A program made the translations under genes and the position numbers. From Linum tenue (taxonomy: Eukaryota > Streptophyta > Magnoliopsida > Malpighiales > Linaceae), in the NCBI GenBank assembly GCA_946122785.1, contig CAMGYJ010000008.1:54012963-54076962 (forward strand): a stretch of DNA of 64,000 nucleotides. The letters are read 5' to 3'. This document shows, piece after piece, positions 24,355-34,889 of the stretch (positions within the stretch are counted from its first letter, which is position 1; the number at the start of each line of letters is the position of its first letter). The notes beneath the pieces were generated by a model. The model did not search any database. It saw only the letters and a list, made by a program, of their open reading frames with translations, and was not told the DNA's origin.

Positions 24355-25426
24355 GCCACTTTTCGTCAAGCTAGCGACGAAAAACAAGCGCTTCTTGGGA
24401 GGCAACCCAAGGTGAGTTTTTCTTTCAATTTTTTTATTTTTTATTTTTTAGTTTTAGGGTTTGTCTAGAGGCTCTCCGCCAAATTTCAGCTCCAAAAGCC
24501 TTGAGGAAGGTATTATTTGGTGTTTTGTAGGTACACGGGCAGATTGCTTTTTGCACAGGGAGGCTGCAAAATTAGCACAGGCAAACCACAAATGTGGGGG
24601 GAGGACTAATCTGAAAGTTTTGGGGGGGGGGGGGAGGACTGATCTGGCATTTCTGAGAAGGAAGGGGGGACTGAAGGGAGAATTTTCGTTTTTTGTTAAA
24701 AAAAAAAAGAGTGAAACGCAGTGCAGCGTTTCGGAAGAAAAAAAAAAAAAAATTTAACAATAGGGGTCGGGGTCGGGCTGTCCGCCCTTCCCCTTCCCCT
24801 CCCCGACTTCCCCTTCCTTCCCCCTTCAGCCGCCGAACAGCAGCAGGCCAACCGCGCCGGTCCCGCCGCCCCTCTCTCCGCCGGGCGCCCCCTGCCTCCC
24901 TTCGTGCCACCGCGTCGCCATCACCTCCCAGCAACCACCATCTCGCGCGACCCAGCAGACAACGGCGGCGCCGCCGTGCTTTTCCTCCTCGGCGGTCGTC
25001 GCGGCGGCCCTCATCGGCGGCCGCCGCCGATTCCCTGCCTCCCTCCGACCCCAACCGCCTCCAATCACCCATTCCTCCAAGGTTTGATTCGAAGAACCTA
25101 GAATTTTTGAAGATTCAAGAACAGAAACGAAATTAGGGTTCTTCAAATTGGGGGTTTTGCTCAATTTCGAATTGGAGGTGAAATTGGAGTGTGATGATTG
25201 ATTGATTGGGCAAATTGAAGTGCTATTACTGTTTAGAAGAAGATTTGCAGAAGATTTATGGGTGAATTATGAGAATTGGTTGATTTGAGGGTTGCAGAAA
25301 TTGGTGATTTTCTAATGGTGGTAGCAGTGAACTGAAATTTGAGAAGCAGAATACAGACTTGGTGATTCAAGAGCAGAGGGAGGGTTTAAGAAGTTTGTTT
25401 TCCAGTTTGCACTCTTGGTTGCAGAT
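24355..25426 (+). other. Spacer between pol and the extra ORF, with a GC-rich island
   Basis: Contains the Athila-typical GGGAGGCAACCC stretch (about 24,397-24,412), a G homopolymer near 24,624, two A-runs flanking GAAACGC-N6-GCGTTTC (about 24,713-24,735), then a strikingly GC/CT-rich block (about 24,770-25,075) before AT-rich DNA. The 3' end (TTGCACTCTTGGTTGCAG) looks like a splice acceptor 1 nt before the ATG of the extra ORF, so this spacer may be an intron or leader for a subgenomic mRNA. Confidence 0.6.
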
Positions 25427-27121
25427 ATGGGACGTCGAAGATATATCCCTCCACCTCGGCAATTCAAAGTCACTGATCAAAGTGAAGATGGGAAGATTGT
25501 TTACCGATCATGGACGATTGAAGATAGCCACAAGGTGACCGATAAAGACAGCCCAATTCCAGAAGTTCCTGCACAACTTCAAGCGGTCAACATGCCCGCT
25601 CGCTTTCACAGGCTGATCACCGGCCAGGTTGGACCCACGATGCGGTCCCGGACTATTGAGATGACTTCTTCAGCTTCATCTCCACCACAGCAGCCTGCTC
25701 AAATGCCTACTGAAGAACCTCCATTACCAGATTCAACACCAGTTGTATCACCTGAGAGCAGGCCAGCAAAGAGGAGTCGTCTCCAGCAATCGGCCTCATC
25801 TTCACGACCACAGAGGCAGACTTCTTCTTCGGCACCTGCACCATCCACGACACCACGTTGTACTACCCATGTTGCAAGCAAGAAGAAGGCGGCTTCCTCT
25901 CTTCCAAAGGACGTCTCTAAGACGTTCGGTCAACCTGTCCAGCTCCAGGAACATAAAGAAGAATATGACGATCTGATGAAAAGAGAGGTCACCCCTTCTC
26001 AGTTCATGGACTATGCAGCATTGCAGAAGACCGAGCGGGCTGAGGAGGTGATGACATACTTCCGCCGGATGAATTGGGCACGATTTCCGGAGCTGCACTT
26101 CCCCACCTATCCACGCCTCACTAGAGCATTCTTGGCCACCTACAACTTTGAGGATAATGGGGTTGAGAGCAAGCTTCAGAGTACTTTGGCCGGGAAAACC
26201 AAGTCCCTCACTTTGAGCCAAGTAAACCGAGCACTTCTCTTTGATGGTCCAGCAGATGCAATTCCTGATGAAAAGCAGGACTTGAGTGAGTTTTGGACGA
26301 CAATTGTGGCAGATGGAAAGGACTTCAATCCTACTTCTTCGAGGAGAGCATCGATCAGAGACCCTGTGATCCCACTAGTACATGACTACCTGGCTCGCAC
26401 TGTTTTGGGCAAGGGATCCAATGCCAGTGGTGTCTACACACCCGATCTCAGGTACATTCACAGTTTCGTTACTGGAACACCATTATGTGTTGGGTACATG
26501 GTGGGTAAGATGCTTGAAAATGATGCACTGAAAACTTGCGGAGCAATTATGTGTGGGGGAATCATTACTGCATTAGCTCGAGCTTACTGGGGGTTCCCAG
26601 AGAACCCTAAGGGTTTGGAGATCAGTGATGGCTCGACTTTGCTTGGGGAATCAGCGTTATGCAAATTGGGTTTTCTGAGGAAAGCAGGATCTCGTGGTGA
26701 ATATCTATCCATCGCCAAATACAAGGAGTGGGAGATTAAGGTCAATCGAAAAAGAGCAGCAAGGGCTGCTAGAGCAACTTCTGCTTCGGCATCATCTCCC
26801 GCACCATCAGTAGTCACTCCGACCACGACTCCAGCTCCTACACCCATGCCTTTGGGTGCTTCATCATCATCACCATCACCAGCAGCAGCAGGGCACTCTG
26901 CCACGAGTGTCAGCCAGGGCCAGCAGTCACAAGCACCCCCAGTTCCGCAGCCAGCAGCTACTCCACCAGTTGTACCAGCTTCATCATCATCTGAAGACGA
27001 TCTCAGAGTCAGAATAGCTATCTTGGAAGCCAGAGATGCAGAGAAAGATAAGATGATCAAGGAGCTACACCAGCGTCTAGATGAGAAGTTCGGCACTTCT
27101 TCATCGACCCCTCCTTCATAG
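25427..27121 (+). CDS. Extra ORF of the Gypsy element, PF20167-like plant transposon protein
   Basis: 564 codons, fully open. The N-terminal quarter is Ser/Pro/Gln-rich with basic patches (PAKRSRLQQ). The middle (about 190-440) matches the plant transposon protein family: RFPELHFPTYPRLTRAFLAT, then TLSQVNRALLF, YIHSFVTGTPLCVGYMVGKM and IITALARAYWGF. The C-terminal part is Ala/Ser/Pro-rich and ends in a short charged coiled coil (RVRIAILEARDAEKDKMIKE). Its position after pol is that of the env-like or extra ORF of Athila/Tat elements, but I see no clear signal peptide or certain membrane helix. Function unknown. A degraded relative is present in the second Athila-type element (59.4-60.4 kb) and another in the MULE (12.0-13.3 kb). 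Confidence 0.8.
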   Translation: MGRRRYIPPPRQFKVTDQSEDGKIVYRSWTIEDSHKVTDKDSPIPEVPAQLQAVNMPARFHRLITGQVGPTMRSRTIEMTSSASSPPQQPAQMPTEEPPLPDSTPVVSPESRPAKRSRLQQSASSSRPQRQTSSSAPAPSTTPRCTTHVASKKKAASSLPKDVSKTFGQPVQLQEHKEEYDDLMKREVTPSQFMDYAALQKTERAEEVMTYFRRMNWARFPELHFPTYPRLTRAFLATYNFEDNGVESKLQSTLAGKTKSLTLSQVNRALLFDGPADAIPDEKQDLSEFWTTIVADGKDFNPTSSRRASIRDPVIPLVHDYLARTVLGKGSNASGVYTPDLRYIHSFVTGTPLCVGYMVGKMLENDALKTCGAIMCGGIITALARAYWGFPENPKGLEISDGSTLLGESALCKLGFLRKAGSRGEYLSIAKYKEWEIKVNRKRAARAARATSASASSPAPSVVTPTTTPAPTPMPLGASSSSPSPAAAGHSATSVSQGQQSQAPPVPQPAATPPVVPASSSSEDDLRVRIAILEARDAEKDKMIKELHQRLDEKFGTSSSTPPS

Positions 27122-28613
27122 GAGCTTGTCCCGAGGTTCTTTTTTCTTTTCTTTTCTTCTTTTATTTGTGAATACTTCTGATGTGGGTCTGTAATAATGT
27201 TAGTTAGGTGAACCTCTTGGCTTGTCATGTGTAGTTGTAGACATTGTGGACAATGTCCATCCTGAGTGTGGGGTGGATGGTCTGTGTTCTTGTCGTGTTT
27301 TATGTCGAGTCTTAGTTGTCCACAGTGTCTCGTCATGTGTATATCGTTTCTGTAAATAAAAAAAAGCAGGCTGCCTGTGCAAAAGCTAATGGCTAAAAAA
27401 CACCTAGAAATCAAAAAAATTAAAAACCAAACCTTGTACTCTTGTGGTAACATGATGTAAATGACCATGATGCTTTGAAAATGAGTTTGTGCTTGAATGA
27501 AATCATCGAAGTCACCCCACTAGTGTTGAATTGCATGGTTCTTCACAATGAGCTTAAATGTTTTGACTGACTTGATATGCTTTGAATAAGCAAACTCTTT
27601 TAGCAACACTCTCTTTTGTGAGGATAGTGTAATGACTTTTGGTGAAGTAGTTAGGTGGAGAACATTGACCATTCGACATGTTTGGATACCGTGCTTACTT
27701 GCATCAATTGTGGGCTTTTGATTTTGCAATGAGTCTCTCTGTTTTGAATGTTTTATGATGGGGTGAACTGTATCTTTATAAAAGAAAACACTACCTGACA
27801 AGTAAAATATAAGAAAGTTGCCATAACAATTAAAGCGTGGGTAAAAATGCCAAAATCGTGTGAGGCAATCACTCATTGCACATGGGGATGAGGAAAGATT
27901 CAATTGAGAATCGGTTCGCGACCGTACGATGTTGCTTATCAAGTACGATCCCCAGTTGAGTGAAGTGCCATTTGAGGATGCAATGACCCTCCACACGGAC
28001 CGAGGAAAAGGAGTTAAAAGAAGCCCTTATGCGAGTGCTAAGAAGCAGAAATTGCTCTTGCTCGGTCACCGGTAGTAAGAAAAAAATCCCACTTGTACTA
28101 AATACGACTTCTCGGCAAGCAAAAGCAGAAAGAGAGGAAGCCTCTCCTTGTCATAAAAGGTAGTGATGTGCTTAAAGTTAAAATCATGTTTGCGAAAGGC
28201 TTCCCCCATTAGTTTTTGAGACTCGTGCTTAATTAATTGCTTATGATTGGTGTGAGTAAGCCAGATTGTCCTCACGAGATATGCACCTCACTGATGTGGT
28301 TAGATTCTCCTAATAATTATTGCATCATAAGTTGTTAATCAACCACTATCGACGATCGAATTTGAGTGTTGCTATTTGAGTTTTTGGATGAATTTGAGTC
28401 AGTCAATGGTAATGGTTGCAAAGAACTTGAGTGTGGGGTGAAAGGTATGACCATTAAAGCACAACTTATCCGTTGAGAAAGAAACTACTGATTACAACAA
28501 GAGTACAAGGAAAATTTTGTTTTGTTTGAGTGTTGAGTCTGTAATGTGTCATTGTTTTGGATGATTATGTGTTTGTGTTGTCTGAGTCGTTGCTTAGGGA
28601 CAAGCAACAATTG
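27122..28613 (+). other. 3' untranslated region of the Gypsy element
   Basis: No gene. Contains repeated GAGTGTGGGG-type tracts (near 27,264, 28,430 and 28,612), as Athila 3' ends do, and GGGACAAGCAA just before the purine tract, also present in the decayed element near 62,135. Confidence 0.7.
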
Positions 28614-28625
28614 AGTGTGGGGTTG
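28614..28625 (+). other. Polypurine tract
   Basis: AGTGTGGGGTTG directly before LTR 2. It serves as primer for plus-strand DNA synthesis in this retrotransposon class. Confidence 0.75.
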
Positions 28626-29951
28626 TGATATTCGGCTTTAATATATCGGATTCTTGGACTTTATGTGATTATCCTATGGTATGTTTAAGCCAATTGGTGC
28701 GATTTTAGGGCTCCCTAACCCGAGAATGGTTGAAAAACCATTACTTCCTAGTGCCATGAGTTTGATGTATTACAGGTGAAGAAAGCACGAAAAAGGAGCG
28801 AGGCTTTTGGACCGGCTGTGCTGGGACAGGCAAATAGGCGGCCATTTATTATGGGCCATGCCCATGAAATTCTATTTGGTGGAGGAAGGAATTGGGCCGG
28901 GCTTGGGACACAAAAGGCAGATGGACACGGAATTGGCCCAGGGGAATTATTTTGGACGGGGGGAGGAATTAGTGGGCTGGCAATTATTGAAGGAGAGGAC
29001 TTGGAATTTGAGAAGGGCGGCTTATTTGGTGACAGACAATTACGGACGGAACAAAAGCGGGGGAGAAAAATTCTTGGGGCGATTATCTTGGAGAGAAAAG
29101 CAGCAGCGCGCAGCAGGGAACAGCAGCTCGGCGATTGGTGTCTTCCAAGGCGACGTGAGCTCTCAGCAAAAACAAGTTATTTGGTTGGATTTTCTAGTCC
29201 GAATTATTTGTTTATTGTTGATTTAGAACATGATGATCAAAACTCTAATGTTTTATCTTAATTTCGTCATGAACTAAACCCCAATTTCTGGGGGAAACAC
29301 CATAGGATGTAGCTATTTCTTGATTTGAGGGATTGATTCATGATTCTTTTCTTCCAATCTCTATTGCATGGAATTGCTTAATGCTTTGTGTTGACTGGCC
29401 ACCAATACAATGAATCGTAGTTAATTAGGTTATTAGCGACAGTGAAACCCTAATAACTGAACCTATTTCATGTGACATAGTAACTTATCGAAGCGACAAT
29501 GGATTAAATAAAGTACTATGCGGTCTTAATTGGGATATCGGTCTTCAGGCTAAATAGTTAATTCATTGAGCTACGACAGTAGGATTTGAATTGATTATTT
29601 AGTACGTAGTAATGCCCGACAGGGATAGCTAGCACAGTAGTGATATCCTGGCTGTAGAGATATGGATTAAATTGATTGGAATGTATGAATTAATCAGGAT
29701 AGGATAGGTAGTGAATCCCGGTGTTTCTCCCAGAGTTTTCTCCCATTGATTTAAACCCGACACTTTAATTTGCTTGTTTTGTTTAATTACTTTGCTATTA
29801 GATCATAGTTTCATCTCATTAAACATTTTCCCATATAGTTTGCTCAATAAAAATTGATAGAACTTAAGGTTGTACCAGTCCCTGAGAGACGATACCCGGA
29901 CTTTCCGGATTACTACAAGATAGGAATTGGCATTGTGCTTTTGCCCTATCA
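28626..29951 (+). repeat. LTR 2 of the Gypsy element
   Basis: 1326 bp, TGATA...TATCA. It carries private substitutions (for example TTTATTATGGGCC, TTTGGTGACAG, GTCCGAATT), so it is the most diverged of the three. It is followed by 11 bp AGTTTTTGATG, whose first eight bases equal the start of the internal region after LTR 1. Confidence 0.93.
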
Positions 29952-29962
29952 AGTTTTTGATG

Positions 29963-31288
29963 TGATATTCGGCTTTAATATATCGGATTCTTGGACTTTA
30001 TGTGATTATCCTATGGTATGTTTAAGCCAATTGGTGCGATTTTAGGGCTCCCTAACCCGAGAATGGTTGAAAAACCATTACTTCCTAGTGCCATGAGTTT
30101 GATGTATTACAGGTGAAGAAAGCACGAAAAAGGAGCGAGGCTTTTGGACCGGCTGTGCTGGGACAGGCAAATAGGCGGCCATTTATTCTGGGCCATGCCC
30201 ATGAAATTCTATTTGGTGGAGGAAGGAATTGGGCCGGGCTTGGGACACAAAAGGCAGATGGACACGGAATTGGCCCAGGGGAATTATTTTGGACGGGGGG
30301 AGGAATTAGTGGGCTGGCAATTATTGAAGAAGAGGAATTGGAATTTGAGGAGGGCGGCTTATTTGGGGACAGACAATTACGGACGGAACAAAAGCGGGGG
30401 AGAAAATTTCTTGGGGCGATTATCTTGGAGAGAAAAGCAGCAGCGCGCAGCAGGGAACAGCAGCTCGGCGATTGGTGTCTTCCAAGGCGACGTGAGCTCT
30501 CAGCAAAAACAAGTTATTTGGTTGGATTTTCTAGTCCAAATTATTTGTTTATTGTTGATTTAGAACATGATGATCAAAACTCTAATGTTTTATCTTAATT
30601 TCGTCATGAACTAAACCCCAATTTCTGGGGGAAACACCATAGGATGTAGCTATTTCTTGATTTGAGGGATTGATTCATGATTCTTTTCTTCCAATCTCTA
30701 TTGCATGGAATTGCTTAATGCTTTGTGTTGACTGGCCACCAATACAATGAATCGTAGTTAATTAGGTTATTAGCGACAGTGAAACCCTAATAACTGAACC
30801 TATTTCATGTGACATAGTAACTTATCGAAGCGACAGTGGATTAAATAAGGTACTATGCGGTCTTAATTGGGATATCGGTCTTCAGGCTAAATAGTTAATT
30901 CATTGAGCTACGTCAGTAGGATTTGAATTGATTATTTAGTACGTAGTAATGCCCGACAGGGATAGCTAGCACAGTAGTGATATCCTGGCTGTAGAGATAT
31001 GGATTAAATTGATTGGAATGTATGAATTAATCAGGATAGGATAGGTAGTGAATCCCGGTGTTTCTCCCAGAGTTTTCTCCCATTGATTTAAACCCGACAC
31101 TTTAATTTGCTTGTTTTGTTTAATTACTTTGCTATTAGATCATAGTTTCATCTCATTAAACATTTTCCCATATAGTTTGCTCAATAAAAATTGATAGAAC
31201 TTAAGGTTGTACCAGTCCCTGAGAGACGATACCCGGACTTTCCGGATTACTACAAGATAGGAATTGGCATTGTGCTTTTGCCCTATCA
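29963..31288 (+). repeat. LTR 3 of the Gypsy element
   Basis: 1326 bp, TGATA...TATCA. Followed by the CCTTG target duplication. Nearly identical to LTR 1 and LTR 2. Confidence 0.95.
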
Positions 31289-31721
31289 CCTTGCAAGAAT
31301 GTCTTGTCATCTTACGATGTTGCCGAGTCCGACCTTCTTTATCTATATGCATCTTACCTCTAGTCCCCTCTCTCGAACATACCATTGTCCTCCCAATTGC
31401 TACTCCTCGACGACTCCTCCGAAGATCTCTACGTCGAACGCTAAATCCTTTCGCTTTAGCATAGGAATCGTAAAATTTCTCTGCATCTTCTAATGTTTGG
31501 AACTCCATGGAAGGAATTTGTTGTTCATATTCAGTAGCTTCTTCATCATCCATAAATTCTTCTTCTGCACCCTCGGTTTCATAATCATCTCCAAGCACTT
31601 CATCATCGGTATTATCTGTATCATCTGAATTATCCATAGCTCCTTCTCGAGCATCATTAGGTTCCTCATCGAAGTTAACCTCATCATCATCTCTATCATC
31701 TGTATCATCTCTGTTATCCAT
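31289..31721 (-). pseudogene. FAR1/MULE transposase, N-terminal part
   Basis: Starts with ATG at 31721, directly after an acceptor-like GATCGTTGCAG, so a 5' leader intron is likely. An Asp/Glu-rich head (about 1-75) is followed by the FAR1 DNA-binding domain: FYDSYAKAKGFSVRRRDLRR, MVCSREG, RKMTRHSC. The frame ends at the Gypsy LTR after 144 codons plus one base and resumes in phase at 17434 on the far side of the insertion. FAR1-type zinc-finger domains bind the ends of the element and recruit the transposase core. Confidence 0.92.
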
Positions 31722-31774
31722 CCTGCAACGATCGGAATACGAACTTAATGTCAAAACATACACAATTAGCTCTC

Positions 31775-32580
31775 GTCAGGTCGACCTGAATGAACTGTAC
31801 GGTCGACCTTATTACTAAATAACAAACATGCGGTCGACCTAAATGTACAGAAAGGTCGACCTAATCCTATAATTACGAAAGTACGGTCGACCGGATGGTG
31901 GGGGTGGTCGACCGGATGGTGGGAAAAATTTAACCACATACAACCATTAACAAGCATATACGAGGCATATCTTAGCAACGAGGTCGACCACTTATTGTTA
32001 CGGTCTACCGGAATAAAAATAAACCGCCACCAACACCCGATCACAATAAGAGCGATGAGATTATAACTTCACTCCAACAAATTGTAAGATTTCGTGGTAC
32101 GATTAATGTCTGAAGACTCCCATCTATTTATAGATAATTTAGACGAATTCCTTATCCAATTGGTTCAAGATATATAAAATCATAATTCGACAAGGACAAG
32201 TACACAAAATCCTAATTGTACAAGGACAGGAATCATCACGGTCGACCTCTTTGCACAAATGGTCGACCGTCTTGGGTAAATGTGAAACAGGTCGACCTCT
32301 TTACACAAATGGTCGACCGTTGTTTTTAAATGTGAAACAGGTCGACCTCTTTACTGAAATAGTCGACCATTGATTATAAATGTGAGCACAGGTCGACCTC
32401 TTGACAAGAATGGTCGACCGTACTTTTATTAAGGCCAAACAAACGAGAATCCATACTTATTTTACATGGTTTTTGACTTTCCTACGGTATCATAGGTCGA
32501 CCTTAAGCTTCACGAGGTCGACCTGTGCTCTGCCTTTGGCCTTTGGGTATGCCCGCTTTGAGTGTGTGGTCGACCACTTG
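31775..32580. repeat. GGTCGACC palindromes between the transposase and Ulp1 genes
   Basis: About 17 exact copies in the spacer upstream of the transposase and downstream of the Ulp1 gene. In the 32,240-32,430 part four consecutive pairs follow the form GGTCGACC-N13-GGTCGACC (21 bp; one second palindrome is altered to AGTCGACC). The palindromes stop before both coding regions. Confidence 0.9.
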
Positions 32581-32731
32581 TTATAGACGATTGAAATCGT
32601 AAATTCAGTCACATCCATAATTGTATAACAAATCTAATAAACGATAAACATTCAAAATCCAAAATGACACGATCTCGCAAATACAAATTAAATGTATGGT
32701 CCAAATAATGCAACATTGTAACTTAACGACT

Positions 32732-34776
32732 TCATTTCTTTGCTTTTTTCTTTGAACTCTGTCTCTCTTTGCCTCGTTCCATGCATTCATCTACTACATG
32801 CTTGAAAAGATTTTCTCGTGCACGGTTTTCAAAATGTGTAGCCAGATACCATAGAATCTCCTTTCGAGCCGGTAATTTGTGTTCTTCTCCTATCTGCATT
32901 ATGCCATGTAAGATTTCGTTACAACTTAAAAAAGTGTAAATTATACTAGTTATTTGTTTGACGATATACTCACCACTCTATCAAGATCCTTGGATCCATA
33001 GCGCATCCACTGCATGACGTGCACACCACACTCAGTACTATTCCTTTTTCGTTGAACTGGTAGCTCATCAAAATTGAAATCTCCAAAATTTGGTACTACT
33101 ACATTGCTCGTGCGCTCTGGTTTCAAAATATCATCCAAAGTGGACAACTACACACAAATAACGAATATTTTAAGCTTCTAGCATACTACGTAACGCTTAG
33201 TAGTCAGAAAATTATAGGAAACACTTACCAATTTCTTGCATAGTTCTGATTTACGCCTACAATTCGCCTCACTAGTTGAAGGTAGACTGTCAAGCAAAAA
33301 TGCAGTTTTCTGCTGGACATTGACGAGATACAGAAACCAATGACGTGCTTCATCGTCAAGAACTGGCATAAATATCTAGCAACGAAACACTCACTATATG
33401 TTATAAACAGCGAATACAAACAAATGCACTTTCAAAATTTAATGATATAGGGACATTGACTAGACTAACCTTCTGGCATGCACTGACATTCGGCATAAAG
33501 TCCACGCCATCATTCATCAACTTGTTACGAATTTGTCTGGTCTTCATGTTAGCGCGTACCATTTTCTGCACCATGTTTTAGTTGAGATGAATTGACATGG
33601 TACAATATAAATAACTAGGTTATGACAAATAATTTGACATTACGGCTCTTACCGAAAACATATTTGGCAAATACCACACATTTGGCTCTTTCACATCATG
33701 TTTTTCAGACATTGTTAGTGCCCTTGCACACAAATCCACTACCTACCATCCAACAATCAAACACAAAATCATCGTAAATCGTAACATAAATAGTGCACAA
33801 TTCATACGAAAGTCGTAGTAGTATAGTACTTACTGATGAGCAAACCCAGCTTTTCTCGCTAATGACCGAACTCAAATAATGTCGTTGCAGGTTTTCAGAA
33901 AAAAAGTCCACAACGTTCAAACTACAAAAATCAATTTTCACAGAAATGTCAATTGTTTTTTTGCAACGTACAGGTCGACCTGTACACAGTCACGGTCGAC
34001 CTTATTGGACAAACGGTCGACCTTATTGGACAACCGGTCGACCACACGTACTAAAAAAAACGTCTTACTTGTCCCAATTCTTGTCCCCAACCTTCTCTTT
34101 AGTAACAACATAATACAAGTCTTCAACTGGATTTTGAAGATTTTTGGTGAATCCTTCTAGACCCTCCACTTTCATGACCTACAAATCATAGTTAAAATTA
34201 AAGTAACATATGAACACAAACACACATTATAGATGAATATGTAACGTAAACTTACCCCGTGCTTTTCGAAAGGACTCTTAGATTCATCTTCATCGCTATC
34301 ATCACTAAATAATCCCTTTCTTACAAATTGATCCTTCTGTGGAGTGGTGTAGGAGTCACTTTCATATCGCGGTCTCTTGTAATTAGGAGAGGAACCCTTG
34401 CGGCCATTCTTTGTTTCACTCTGTCAAACATATAAACAAAACAAATTAGCACTAATGATAGTAATACTAATATCTTCAATCACATATGAATATACTTGGA
34501 TACCTTTAAAATGTGCTCTTTCAATAAATCGTCTATGCTCTGGTAGCAATTTTCAGAGTCATCATGGTCTTCCTCTTTACCAATGTCAAATTTCTTTCCT
34601 TTGCCATTTCTTCTGCCATTCTCCATTCGTTCTACACTTATATCTTTGATAGCACCTTCTAGCCTCTCAAACCCGTCATGCATCATCCCAGTCATATCTG
34701 TCAGTCGAACTGACAATTGCTCGACTTGTGTTTGACACACCACCAACTTCTCTTGTGTGGCTTTCAACAATTTCAT
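32732..34776 (-). CDS. Ulp1-like (C48) cysteine protease of the MULE, nine exons
   Basis: Exons: 34776-34504, 34420-34256, 34178-34069, 33921-33834, 33742-33653, 33565-33470, 33375-33229, 33147-32974, 32893-32732. All eight introns are GT-AG with good donors, and phases join into 434 residues without a stop. Residues 1-91 are coiled-coil-like (LLKATQEKLVVCQTQVEQL) with a basic KGKK patch. An acidic Ser-rich segment follows. The C48 core holds the triad in ARHWFLYLV (His), FLLDSLPS (Asp) and STECGVHVMQWM (Cys). The tail is Lys-rich. C48 enzymes cut SUMO-like modifiers. The target of MULE-borne copies is unknown. Upstream, an ATG at 34816 is followed by an in-frame TAG, so I chose 34776. It looks intact although the transposase is dead. 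Confidence 0.85.
33971..34047. repeat. Four GGTCGACC palindromes inside an intron of the Ulp1 gene
   Basis: They fall in the intron 33922-34068 and are spaced 21 bp each (GGTCGACC-N13 three times). The neighbouring exons have none. Confidence 0.9.
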
Positions 34777-34889
34777 GATTTCACCCTAATCTTGATGCAG
34801 TTTCTCATCATGCGTCATCGTCTAAACAATTTAAAGAAAAATTAAAATCATAATTCAAGTACAAATTTCTACAATTGACCAAAAAACAA

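Larger units (their letters stand above)
17440..31288 (+). mobile_element. Athila-type Gypsy LTR retrotransposon with three LTRs
   Basis: The flanks are CCTTG on both sides (17435-17439 and 31289-31293), a perfect 5-bp target duplication. The order is LTR (1325 bp), tRNA-Asp-type primer site, gag-protease-RT-RNase H-integrase in one frame, a spacer, an extra ORF (25427-27121), purine tract, LTR (1326 bp), an 11-bp remnant, and another LTR (1326 bp). LTRs start TGATA and end TATCA. LTR 1 and LTR 3 differ at about 9-10 places by eye (below 1%), so the insertion is recent. The primer site, the extra ORF after pol and the conserved GGGAGGCAACCC-type motif after pol (near 24,400) fit the Athila/Tat group. 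Confidence 0.95.

Noticed and set aside
24572..25164. Arg/Gly- and Pro-rich open frames of 112-166 codons on both strands
   Set aside because: Produced by the GC-rich island, which lacks stops in several frames. No family recognised.
26584..27468. 294-codon minus-strand frame under the Gypsy extra ORF
   Set aside because: Antisense to the PF20167-like ORF, composed of low-complexity Ala/Gly runs.
31191..31493. 100-codon plus-strand frame crossing the LTR 3 boundary
   Set aside because: Runs from the LTR into the antisense of the transposase N-terminus. A chance frame.
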